Assembly (NCBI GenBank): GCA_018304565.1
Contig: JAGVVX010000042.1
Location: forward strand, 1 to 6,246
Length of the DNA: 6,246 nucleotides
From: Candidatus Aenigmatarchaeota archaeon
GTDB lineage: Archaea > Aenigmatarchaeota > Aenigmatarchaeia > GW2011-AR5
Direction: 5' to 3'
The notes under the pieces: generated by a model
What the model was told of the DNA's origin: nothing
Databases searched by the model: none
What the model saw: the letters and a program-made list of their open reading frames with translations, nothing else
In this document: positions 1 to 4,630 of the stretch, piece by piece
Layout of the letters: each line of letters starts with the position of its first letter
How positions within the stretch are numbered: position 1 is the first letter of the stretch
Position numbers and translations under genes: made by a program

Positions 1-592
1 TGCCTTTGCTGTATTTTTCCAGATCTACGCCATTCGGTACTACATTTATTTTTTTGCTGTCTATGCTTAATTTTGTTATTGCTGTTTTCTCCCATTCTGT
101 CAGGGCTATTATTTTATCAGCTTGCAACGGCAAATGAACAAACCAATCTGTCAGCTTCCACGGCTTCAAAGGAAAACTCAATTGAATTTTGTTATTTATT
201 CTTGCTGATAGCGGGTCGTCTATATTCTCTACAATGTAAGGATTGTGATATATGCCATGCATTGTGAATACTGATGGCACAGACTTCATTTTCTTTGCAA
301 GCGCCGCGTAGCTCGATATCGGCGCCAGATAGCCGAGATGATGCATATGCAACACATCAAAATCCTTTTTTAACATGCTGAACAGCGAAGTGGGAAGGAC
401 AGGATTGAAGCGCTTAACGTTAATGCCCTCGATTGTTTCATTCTTTGATCCATCGTGCTTCTTCAGTGCAGAGGAGGAGGAAAAGACAGTCACGTTATGG
501 CCTTTTTTTACAAGAACCTTTGCAAGGCCGTACTCAGGCCAGCTTTCAATGCCCCTTATAATCCCGCCACTGGATGTCATCAAAATATCCAT
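1..592 (-). CDS. GT4-family glycosyltransferase, N-terminal part (runs off the left edge)
   Basis: Reading the minus strand from the ATG at 592 gives 197 open codons to the window edge. The translation has the usual order of a GT-B fold, GT4 N-terminal (acceptor) domain: a start reading MDILMTSSGG, an early helix with YGLAKVLVKKGHNVTVFSS (about residues 21-39), DVLHMHHLG (79-86), VFTMHGIYHNPYI (108-120), ADKIIALTEWEK (158-169) and the linker motif VVPNGVDLEKY (184-194). The C-terminal nucleotide-sugar-binding half lies outside. Such enzymes transfer a sugar from an activated donor to a lipid-linked or polymer acceptor on the cytoplasmic face of the membrane; donor and acceptor cannot be told. 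An in-frame TGA four codons upstream restricts the start to this ATG or the one at 580. A TATA-like box 26 bases upstream favours a leaderless message starting at 592. It follows a GT2 enzyme and a methyltransferase, which suggests a glycan pathway. Confidence 0.88.
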   Translation of the reverse strand, partial: MDILMTSSGGIIRGIESWPEYGLAKVLVKKGHNVTVFSSSSALKKHDGSKNETIEGINVKRFNPVLPTSLFSMLKKDFDVLHMHHLGYLAPISSYAALAKKMKSVPSVFTMHGIYHNPYIVENIDDPLSARINNKIQLSFPLKPWKLTDWFVHLPLQADKIIALTEWEKTAITKLSIDSKKINVVPNGVDLEKYSKG

Positions 593-614
593 AGGACTAA
601 TTCAAAAAACAAGG

Positions 615-620
615 CTTAAA
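615..620 (-). promoter_or_regulatory. TATA-like box for the GT4 gene
   Basis: The minus strand reads TTTAAG here, centred about 26 bases before the ATG at 592. That is the spacing expected between an archaeal TATA box and the transcription start of a leaderless message. No GGTGAT-type ribosome binding site precedes that ATG. The box is short and AT-rich matches are easy to find, so this is a weak to moderate call supported mainly by spacing. Confidence 0.45.
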
Positions 621-622
621 TG

Positions 623-706
623 CTAACGTTGATTGGCGCTGCCCAAGAAGTTTTTGAAGCCCGCTTTAAAGCCTTTTGGGACAAACGCAGAAACTTCTGC
701 AATCAT
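623..706 (-). CDS. Possible 27-residue ORF overlapping the GT2 stop, or a frameshifted GT2 tail
   Basis: An ATG at 706-704 overlaps the GT2 stop (ATGA arrangement) and opens 27 codons ending in TAG at 625-623. The peptide begins MIAEVSAFVPKG and ends FLGSANQR; it is mildly basic and could form an amphipathic helix. The ATGA overlap would allow translational coupling with the glycosyltransferase. Alternatively the GT2 gene once continued in this frame: its last codons are AAA AAA, and one extra A in that run would fuse the two frames without a stop. I do not recognise a family. The length is short enough for chance. Confidence 0.3.
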   Translation of the reverse strand: MIAEVSAFVPKGFKAGFKNFLGSANQR

Positions 707-1656
707 TTTTTGACAAGAAACCTTAGTGCTGCCACAAATCTTTTCGCAATGAAATTTAGATCGTGAATGTCTTTATACGAGACGTATTTCGACGGATATC
801 TTGTCCTGATGCAAAAAGGCAATCCAACGAAAGCGCTGAAAACGGCCCTGAAATAAGATGGCAGCGTATTGTTTCTCGATGCCTTGCTGTAAAAGACAAG
901 CATCATGGTTAAAGAACCGAGAATTGCGTCTTTTATGCTGCCGTTTCTCCAGTAGTGCCATATTGCATTCCTCGTCATGTAGAAAGTAGTGAAAGGCGTT
1001 ATCCCCGTCGTATCTTTCTTATGAGCAACCTTCATTCTGGGATAAAAAAGAACCCTGAAGCCCTTGTCAAGAAGGCGGGCTGAAAGATCTGCTTCATTGT
1101 TGTACCCGAAGAATTCCTCGCAGAATTTCATGTGCCTGCGGTACCTGTTCCTGTACGCGTAGCATGATCCGTGAAATTCTTTTACGTAGCCTTCCTTGAG
1201 AGCCAGTGATTTGATAAGAGGCTCCCTTACATCTCCGGCAATTATAATCGTGGAGTCAGGCTCTTTCTTGAACCGCTGCAAGACTGTCCGGATATAGCCC
1301 TTGCCGATCATGACGTCCTGATCCAGAACAATTACGTAATCCACGTCCCCGGAAACCTTCCCGAAGGCAATATTATATCCCTTGGCATAGCCATAGTTCC
1401 TGTCGAGCTGGAAAAAGCGGACGAAAGGAAACTCCTTTATCATTTCCGCGGTGCCGTCGGCAGAAGCATTGTCAACGACTATGACTTCTGAAGGCTTTAC
1501 GCTCTGTCTCTTTACGCATTCGAGCATTTCCTTCAGGTCTTTCCGGGCATTCCAGCTAAGCGTTATAGTTGCGATTTTCATACTCAGGATATCACCTATC
1601 TTTTCTGCAAAAGACTTTATGTCTTTTGAGAAATTCAGGAAAGCTTCGCTTTCCAT
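703..1656 (-). CDS. GT2-family glycosyltransferase
   Basis: The product is 317 residues from the ATG at 1656. It has a GT-A fold, family 2 layout: MKIATITLSWNARKDL (26-41) as first strand, VIVVDNASADGT (58-69) binding the nucleotide, NYGYAKGYN (87-95), and LDQDV (111-115) as the DXD-like metal site with D112 and D114. NNEADLSARLLDKG (186-199) carries the E/D pair near the catalytic base. This pattern resembles rhamnosyltransferase-like (WbbL/RfbF type) members, which add sugars to surface polysaccharides; the actual sugar is unknown. The start is uncertain. The family normally begins near residue 26 (ATG at 1581, with AGGTGAT nine bases upstream), but a TATA-like box 22-27 bases before 1656 fits a leaderless start there and the 25 extra codons look coding. 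The C-terminus ends at an A6 run followed by TGA, with a 27-codon frame continuing beyond. Confidence 0.9.
   Translation of the reverse strand: MESEAFLNFSKDIKSFAEKIGDILSMKIATITLSWNARKDLKEMLECVKRQSVKPSEVIVVDNASADGTAEMIKEFPFVRFFQLDRNYGYAKGYNIAFGKVSGDVDYVIVLDQDVMIGKGYIRTVLQRFKKEPDSTIIIAGDVREPLIKSLALKEGYVKEFHGSCYAYRNRYRRHMKFCEEFFGYNNEADLSARLLDKGFRVLFYPRMKVAHKKDTTGITPFTTFYMTRNAIWHYWRNGSIKDAILGSLTMMLVFYSKASRNNTLPSYFRAVFSAFVGLPFCIRTRYPSKYVSYKDIHDLNFIAKRFVAALRFLVKK
1591..1597 (-). promoter_or_regulatory. Ribosome-binding-site match for an alternative GT2 start
   Basis: The minus strand reads AGGTGAT, a perfect match to the archaeal 16S anti-Shine-Dalgarno complement, nine bases before the internal ATG at 1581. 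From that ATG the protein starts MKIATITLSWN, where GT2 enzymes usually begin. It either marks the true start, with a leader of about 75 bases, or gives a second, shorter product. It competes with the leaderless start at 1656. Confidence 0.45.
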
Positions 1657-1677
1657 GAATTAGATACTAGAAAACCA

Positions 1678-1683
1678 TTTATA
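1678..1683 (-). promoter_or_regulatory. TATA box for the GT2 gene
   Basis: The minus strand reads CGTATAAATGG around this site, a good archaeal TATA box. It lies 22-27 bases before the ATG at 1656, so transcription should start at or within a few bases of that ATG. This makes GT2 a separate transcription unit from the methyltransferase upstream, whose stop is about 60 bases away. Confidence 0.5.
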
Positions 1684-1741
1684 CGATGTGGTTTCTGAAG
1701 TTCTCAACATCATTTTTTGGGTGATGTTGCAGATTTTTTGA

Positions 1742-2458
1742 TCACACATACTGCTTGAAAAACAGCTTCTTTACGGCATTCCTGAAGACAGGAATCCTTA
1801 TCCAGAGAAGTTTCAATGCCAGTTCCCGCGAAAGCAATGAAAATGCAGTGGACACCTTTGAAGCTTCCGGATCCTTGACGGCAAAGGTTATGTCGTCAAC
1901 GAAACCAATATCTGAAAATTTTCCTGATTTTATGAGTTCCTTTGAGACCTTTGTCGGCCCTTCCCGGAAAACAGTATCGTGCAGGGCTATCACGCCGCCG
2001 TTGACAAGGAACTTTTCCCATATAAGCACGTCCCTCTTGACATCCTCGTAGTTGTGAGAGCCATCTATCCATAGAAACCTCACGGGCTTTTTCCATTTCT
2101 TTGCAGCATCTTCTGCTTTCGAGACAATAGGGATGACATGATCTTCCACGCCCGCGGCCCTGATATTTTTCCTGAACTGTGCGTACGTATTCTCCTTCTT
2201 GCCTTCATACGAGCCTATGTGCGGGTCAATTGCATGAATCTTCTCGCGTTTTGCCGATTTGGAGCCTTTTGCAAGCCATATTGTTGAGCGACCTTTCCAG
2301 CTGCCAACTTCCACTATCTCGCCCCTGCAGGGGCCATTTCTTGCGTTCAGGAACAGAAAAGCGCCTTCATTGTCCGAAAGCCACCCCTCTGTCTTGCCTG
2401 CAATCTTCCCGGCTTCTGCAATCTCTCTCTTGGTTTGTTCGTCAACAAAGCTGCGCAT
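1742..2458 (-). CDS. Class I SAM-dependent methyltransferase (Methyltransf_24-like)
   Basis: The product is 238 residues from the ATG at 2458. It has the Rossmann-type methyltransferase order: GEIVEVGSWKGRSTIWLA (47-63) is motif I, the SAM-binding loop; KIHAIDPHIGSYEG (73-86) holds the acidic residue that usually contacts the SAM ribose; VRFLWIDGSHNYEDVKRD (126-143) and GGVIALHDT (154-162) match the metal-dependent O-methyltransferase-like group that includes macrocin and catechol O-methyltransferase relatives. The substrate is unknown; next to two glycosyltransferases, methylation of a sugar or glycan is a reasonable inference. The C-terminal 40 residues are basic and hydrophobic (KLLWIRIPVFRNAVKKLFF) and may touch a membrane. 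The frame is open to a TTG at 2479 and a GTG at 2473, but ATG 2458 is preferred because a TATA-like box lies 24-29 bases upstream. Confidence 0.85.
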   Translation of the reverse strand: MRSFVDEQTKREIAEAGKIAGKTEGWLSDNEGAFLFLNARNGPCRGEIVEVGSWKGRSTIWLAKGSKSAKREKIHAIDPHIGSYEGKKENTYAQFRKNIRAAGVEDHVIPIVSKAEDAAKKWKKPVRFLWIDGSHNYEDVKRDVLIWEKFLVNGGVIALHDTVFREGPTKVSKELIKSGKFSDIGFVDDITFAVKDPEASKVSTAFSLLSRELALKLLWIRIPVFRNAVKKLFFKQYV

Positions 2459-2481
2459 GCTCTGATATTCCACAAACAATT

Positions 2482-2487
2482 TAAGAA
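2482..2487 (-). promoter_or_regulatory. TATA-like box for the methyltransferase gene
   Basis: The minus strand reads TTTCTTAAATTG here, with the AT core centred about 26 bases before the ATG at 2458. This fits a leaderless transcript and argues against the TTG start at 2479, which would lie upstream of the transcription start. The box sits six bases from the edge of the hairpin cluster 2493-2612, so that cluster occupies the immediate upstream promoter region. Confidence 0.4.
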
Positions 2488-2492
2488 ACTTC

Positions 2493-2612
2493 TACAATCT
2501 TGGGAGAAGCGAAGCTTCTCCGAGATCTTAAGAGAAACTTCGTTTCTCCGAGATTCCGAAATCCTTTGGATTTCGAGAATTCCAAAAAGCTGCGTTTTTT
2601 GAGAAAATTGTA
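2493..2612. repeat. Cluster of four tandem mini-hairpins inside an outer stem
   Basis: Four hairpins follow one another. GGAGAAGC/GCTTCTCC is at 2503-2521 (loop GAA). GAGAAAC/GTTTCTC is at 2532-2548 (loop TTC). CGAAATCC/GGATTTCG is at 2557-2575 (loop TTT), extended by ATTC/GAAT. CAAAAAGC/GTTTTTTG is at 2583-2601 (loop TGC, one G-T pair). Linkers include AGATCT (2523-2528) and GAATTC (2577-2582), both perfect palindromes. The whole is flanked by TACAATCTT (2493-2501) and AAAATTGTA (2604-2612), which pair at eight of nine positions. The cluster fills the gap between the PDCD5 gene and the methyltransferase promoter. Bases 2497-2553 recur inverted at 3120-3176. Possible roles are transcription termination, RNA processing or a mobile palindromic element; the sequence does not decide. 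Confidence 0.85.
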
Positions 2613-2651
2613 AATCTAATGACTACTTCACGGTGACAAACAAATGAAGCT

Positions 2652-2975
2652 TTATTTTCTCTTGATTTTTATGTCGCGGGTGGGGCTTATTTTCTTCAGT
2701 ATCGAGACCATCTGCTCGTCCGTGATCTTTCCCTTTATCTGGCCTGACTGGTAAAGCTGGGCCAGATACATCTCAAGCTGCATCGCCAGATCGGGCTTCA
2801 CAAGCTTGAGGTTGTTGAGCCTTTCCCTTGCCTTCGCATCAAGGACATGAAGCTTTATCTGTTTCAGCGCCTCTTCCATTTGTTTCTCTTGCATCTGGCC
2901 TTGCAGCGATTCCTGCAACTGCTGTTGAAGTCTTTGCTGCATTAGTTTTTTCTTGATTTCCTCTTCTTCATTCAT
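2652..2975 (-). CDS. DNA-binding protein of the PDCD5/TFAR19 family
   Basis: The product is 107 residues, normal for archaeal PDCD5 homologues. It starts with a charged, Gln-rich helix (MNEEEEIKKKLMQQRLQQQL), followed by a second Gln/Lys-rich helical stretch. The conserved core is LDAKARERLNNLKLVKPDLA (45-64) and MQLEMYLAQLYQSGQIKGKI (65-84), ending in TDEQMVSILKKISPTRDIKIKRK with a basic tail. The family is a compact helical bundle that binds nucleic acid weakly; the archaeal role is not well defined, and the eukaryotic homologue is linked to cell death and chaperonin function. The start lies four bases after the stop of the upstream 97-residue ORF, so the two are almost certainly co-transcribed and may be translationally coupled. 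Proximity to rps19e is a recurrent archaeal arrangement. Confidence 0.93.
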   Translation of the reverse strand: MNEEEEIKKKLMQQRLQQQLQESLQGQMQEKQMEEALKQIKLHVLDAKARERLNNLKLVKPDLAMQLEMYLAQLYQSGQIKGKITDEQMVSILKKISPTRDIKIKRK

Positions 2976-2979
2976 AGAA

Positions 2980-3273
2980 TCAGCTTTTCCGGGCTTCCAG
3001 CGACCTTAGAACGCCCATGATTTTTCTGTTCAATCTCATGAAATCAGCCATAGCTGCATCCCCGAACGGATAGTTTTCTGCAGGAACTCTTGTTTCTCCG
3101 ACCAGCTGGCCTCCAATATTCTCGGAGAAACTCCGTTTCTCTGAAGATCTCGGAGAAGCAAAGCTTCTCCCAAGATAAATCCTGGCAAGAAACTTCATAG
3201 GCTCAGCGAAATGCGACGGCACGTATGTTCTAATCACATACCCATTTTCCCTGCGGATGCCATACAGCCTCAT
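2980..3273 (-). CDS. Hypothetical 97-residue protein between S19e and PDCD5 genes, carrying an in-frame hairpin repeat
   Basis: I do not recognise this protein. It reads MRLYGIRRENGYVIRTYVPS at the start, then FAEPMKFLAR, and ends DAAMADFMRLNRKIMGVLRS plus a few residues. It is basic (many Arg), with no membrane segment, signal peptide or cysteine motif. Residues about 33-51, including YLGRSFASPRSSEKRSFSEN, are encoded by the hairpin repeat at 3120-3176 and are low-complexity Ser/Arg-rich, so they probably form a surface insertion rather than part of the fold. Four bases separate its stop from the PDCD5 start, which is the best evidence that it is a real gene. No clear ribosome binding site precedes the ATG, and a TTTATAT stretch lies immediately before it. 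A small partner of ribosome or nucleic-acid metabolism is suggested by position only. Confidence 0.7.
   Translation of the reverse strand: MRLYGIRRENGYVIRTYVPSHFAEPMKFLARIYLGRSFASPRSSEKRSFSENIGGQLVGETRVPAENYPFGDAAMADFMRLNRKIMGVLRSLEARKS
3120..3176. repeat. 57-base double-hairpin repeat inside a coding sequence
   Basis: Two hairpins, GGAGAAAC/GTTTCTCT at 3124-3142 (loop TCC, one G-T pair) and GGAGAAGC/GCTTCTCC at 3152-3170 (loop AAA), are joined by a linker containing AGATCT (3145-3150). The minus strand of this block matches the plus strand of 2497-2553 at 50 of 57 positions. Six of the seven differences fall in the two loop triplets and one in the linker. The length is 19 codons exactly, so it keeps the frame of the 97-residue ORF. 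Conserved stems with changed loops point to a structured, dispersed element. Confidence 0.88.
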
Positions 3274-3301
3274 GATATAAACACACAGATTAACATTTTT
3301 A

Positions 3302-3412
3302 CTTTCGCTTCAATACACATGCTTTCAAACACGTGACGGATACAGGGTTGAAGCGAAAGGGACGCCGCACCGGACAGACTGACGCCTTTGGCGTCATGCG
3401 CCTTGTGTGCGG
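3302..3412 (-). other. Highly structured intergenic segment, two composite stem-loops
   Basis: CTTTCGCTTCAA (3302-3313) and TTGAAGCGAAAG (3348-3359) pair perfectly over 12 bases. On the minus-strand RNA an inner stem forms between CACGTG and CATGTG with one G-U pair; on the plus strand that position is an A-C mismatch, which favours a minus-strand transcript. Next to it CCGCAC (3365-3370) pairs with GTGCGG (3407-3412), enclosing TGACGCC/GGCGTCA (3380-3396, loop TTT). The segment fills most of the 154-base gap downstream of rps19e. It could be a 3' UTR structure, a processing signal or a small RNA. There is no tRNA T-arm and no ACA box at the expected place. Confidence 0.6.
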
Positions 3413-3427
3413 AGATTCACTTCCAAA

Positions 3428-3841
3428 TCACTTTACCTGCTTTGCCACAGCATTCAGGAACTTCTGCCCTTTTGGTGTAATGGCTCTGCCTCTCTTCGGC
3501 TTGTCAACTGTCTTTACAAGGCCTGAAGTCTCAAGGTCTCTGAGTATTGTCCTGATTATTTTGCCCGCGCCTTTCTTGGATCGAGGAGGCTTGTGGCCTC
3601 TGCGCTGCCTGCCGCCATAGTAGCTGCGCAGGCGCGAGACACCAACAGGACCATCAAGAGAGACTTTCCTGAGGATGCTTGCCGCCCTCAGATACCACCA
3701 GTCTTTTTGCTCAGGAGGCCTCTCGCGCGAAATGCCGGTCTTAACATAAGTTGACCATTCCGGGCTTTTTATGACCTTTTTCAGCTCTTCAGCGGACTTC
3801 TCGACAAGCTTCTGCTGGTCTGTGTATCTTATTGAAACCAT
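3428..3841 (-). CDS. rps19e: 30S ribosomal protein S19e
   Basis: The product is 137 residues, within the usual length of archaeal S19e. The family signature is plain: RPPEQKDWWYLRAASILRKV (41-60), then DGPVGVSRLRSYYGGRQRRG (63-82) and a C-terminal winged-helix half, KIIRTILRDLETSGLVKT (94-111) with KRGRAITPKGQKFLN. S19e is a small-subunit head protein found in archaea and eukaryotes but not bacteria, needed for 30S maturation. GTGAT at 3851-3847 lies five bases before the ATG, supporting this start. A TATA-like sequence upstream suggests its own promoter, with a leader of about 20 bases. The stop is followed by a folded 154-base gap before the next gene. Confidence 0.97.
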   Translation of the reverse strand: MVSIRYTDQQKLVEKSAEELKKVIKSPEWSTYVKTGISRERPPEQKDWWYLRAASILRKVSLDGPVGVSRLRSYYGGRQRRGHKPPRSKKGAGKIIRTILRDLETSGLVKTVDKPKRGRAITPKGQKFLNAVAKQVK

Positions 3842-3880
3842 AATTTATCACTACAAATCAATGCTCTTCTTCTATGAAAA

Positions 3881-3890
3881 AATATTAAAA
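3881..3890 (-). promoter_or_regulatory. Likely TATA region for rps19e
   Basis: The minus strand reads TTTTAATATTTTTTC around here, the most AT-rich spot in the leader. A start site about 26 bases downstream, near 3860, would leave a short leader containing the GTGAT ribosome binding site at 3851-3847. It lies directly after the last hairpin of the 3894-4023 cluster, in the direction of transcription. Confidence 0.4.
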
Positions 3891-3893
3891 GAA

Positions 3894-4023
3894 GAGAACA
3901 AACCTACGGTTTTTCTCTTTCTGCTCAGAAACCACAAGGTTTCTGGCATGCTCAAAAGACAGAAGTCTTTTGGCGTCTCGAAGAACCATGTTCTTCGAAG
4001 ATCTCAGAAAGCTACGCTTTCTG
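3894..4023. repeat. Cluster of five tandem mini-hairpins between rnp4 and rps19e
   Basis: Hairpins in plus-strand order: GAGAA-c-AAACC/GGTTTTTCTC at 3894-3917 (loop TAC, one bulged C); CAGAAACC/GGTTTCTG at 3926-3945 (loop ACAA); CAAAAGAC/GTCTTTTG at 3953-3972 (loop AGAA); CGAAGAAC/GTTCTTCG at 3979-3997 (loop CAT); CAGAAAGC/GCTTTCTG at 4005-4023 (loop TAC). Linkers include the palindromes GCATGC (3946-3951) and AGATCT (3999-4004). The plan is the same as in 2493-2612, with different stem sequences, so pairing rather than sequence is kept. The last hairpin covers the end and stop codon of rnp4, and the cluster otherwise fills the gap up to the rps19e promoter. Confidence 0.85.
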
Positions 4024-4341
4024 CAGATAATCTCTTTTCCCTTTGTACGGGTAATGCAGCGACGCACCGCATGATTTGCATTCAACGACAAGAACGCCTT
4101 TTTTCAGCCTTCTTCGTGAGTCAAGAAGCATGTTATGGCAGTATCTGCAATATTTCCTCTTGAGGTCGTGCGGAATTCTCACGTTGTACCGCATCCCTAT
4201 CTTCCTCGCAAGCTGCACATAGCGTCTTGCCCGGTCCTTGTTTTCTTTTGCAGCCTTTTCCGCTTCATCAAACAGTATGGCGATGCGCTCTCTTGCAATC
4301 TTCAGCTGGTATTCCGGCTTCTGCCCGTGCTTTCGTTTCAT
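4012..4341 (-). CDS. rnp4: Ribonuclease P protein component 4 (Rpr2/Rpp21 family)
   Basis: The product is 109 residues. An N-terminal helical half (about 10-48, ARERIAILFDEAEKAAKENK) with YVQLARKIGMRYNVRIP (41-57) is followed by a zinc ribbon with KRKYCRYCHNMLL (C65, C68) and VVECKSCGASLHYPYKG (C88, C91). This is the Rpr2/Rpp21/Snm1 layout. The protein joins Rnp1-type partners on the RNase P RNA and helps 5' processing of pre-tRNAs. GTGAT lies three bases before the ATG at 4341, close but acceptable. The last three residues and the stop come from a hairpin of the 3894-4023 repeat cluster, so the natural C-terminus may have been altered by it. The gene starts 22 bases after the toxin stop and may be transcribed with the toxin-antitoxin pair. 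Confidence 0.95.
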   Translation of the reverse strand: MKRKHGQKPEYQLKIARERIAILFDEAEKAAKENKDRARRYVQLARKIGMRYNVRIPHDLKRKYCRYCHNMLLDSRRRLKKGVLVVECKSCGASLHYPYKGKRDYLQKA

Positions 4342-4363
4342 ACTATCACAAATAATATTTTAA

Positions 4364-4618
4364 TTAGTGTTTGTATATTCTGGGTCTCTTGTCAATTTTT
4401 GTTACCAATACAATTCTGTCTTTTTCTTTGATTTTGTACAGAGCACGATAGTCTCCAATGCGATATCTGAATATCTTCTCGTTATCTGTATCTCTGGTGA
4501 TAAACTTTGAATCAGAAGGTACAGGTGTTTCTGCGAGATTTCTCAGTCTGTTTTCTATTCTTTCTCTGAGATGTCTATCCAAGCCCTGCAAAAATTTGTT
4601 GGTTTCCTGTGAAAGCAA
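4364..4618 (-). CDS. RelE/ParE-superfamily toxin
   Basis: From the TTG at 4618 the product is 84 residues: a helical pair NKFLQGLDRHLRERIENRL, NLAETPV, and the strand-rich C-terminal half KIFRYRIGDYRALYKIKE with DRIVLVTKIDKRPRIYKH. The R-x-R-x-G-D-Y-R-x-x-Y core and the final K-R-x-x-x-Y are typical of RelE-like toxins, which cleave mRNA in the ribosome; related ParE proteins act on gyrase. There is no ATG start. Reading four codons further up, to the ATT directly after the antitoxin TAG, gives IYSVLLSQETNKFL, which fits the family N-terminus (M-Y-x-V) much better than the TTG start. The true start may therefore be ATT at 4630. It follows its presumed antitoxin by 12 bases and is in the same frame. 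Confidence 0.82.
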   Translation of the reverse strand: MLSQETNKFLQGLDRHLRERIENRLRNLAETPVPSDSKFITRDTDNEKIFRYRIGDYRALYKIKEKDRIVLVTKIDKRPRIYKH

Positions 4619-4630
4619 AACAGAATAAAT

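Noticed and set aside
375..626. 83-codon plus-strand reading frame in the GT4 region
   Set aside because: The minus strand has 197 open codons with clear GT4 motifs over the same bases.
687..700. Small hairpin GCAGA/TCTGC just after the GT2 stop as another repeat unit
   Set aside because: Only five to six pairs, single, with no linker or neighbour of the family type; also inside the possible 27-codon frame.
2179..2484. 101-codon plus-strand reading frame antisense to the methyltransferase
   Set aside because: It is a shadow of a well-supported gene, rich in Ser/Leu/Cys as expected for an antisense frame, with no promoter or ribosome binding site.
3092..3101. GTTTCTCCGA next to the repeat as a half-hairpin remnant
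   Set aside because: A ten-base match to a repeat arm, but no partner arm of its own, and it encodes plausible protein (GETRV); chance is not excluded.
2493..3176. Inverted copies as ends of a transposon carrying the PDCD5 operon
   Set aside because: The inverted copies do bracket the PDCD5 gene and part of the 97-residue ORF, but one lies inside a gene, no transposase is present, and no target duplication is visible.
3302..3412. Possible tRNA or H/ACA guide RNA
   Set aside because: No T-arm consensus, no acceptor stem of seven pairs with a tRNA layout, and no ACA box after the stems; only the folding is supported.
3894..4023. CRISPR-like array
   Set aside because: Units are self-complementary with differing sequences; there is no identical direct repeat alternating with spacers of constant length, and no cas gene nearby.
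3771..4163. 130-codon plus-strand reading frame across the rps19e start, hairpin cluster and rnp4
   Set aside because: It is antisense to two well-identified genes and runs through the hairpin repeats; its translation has no domain sense.
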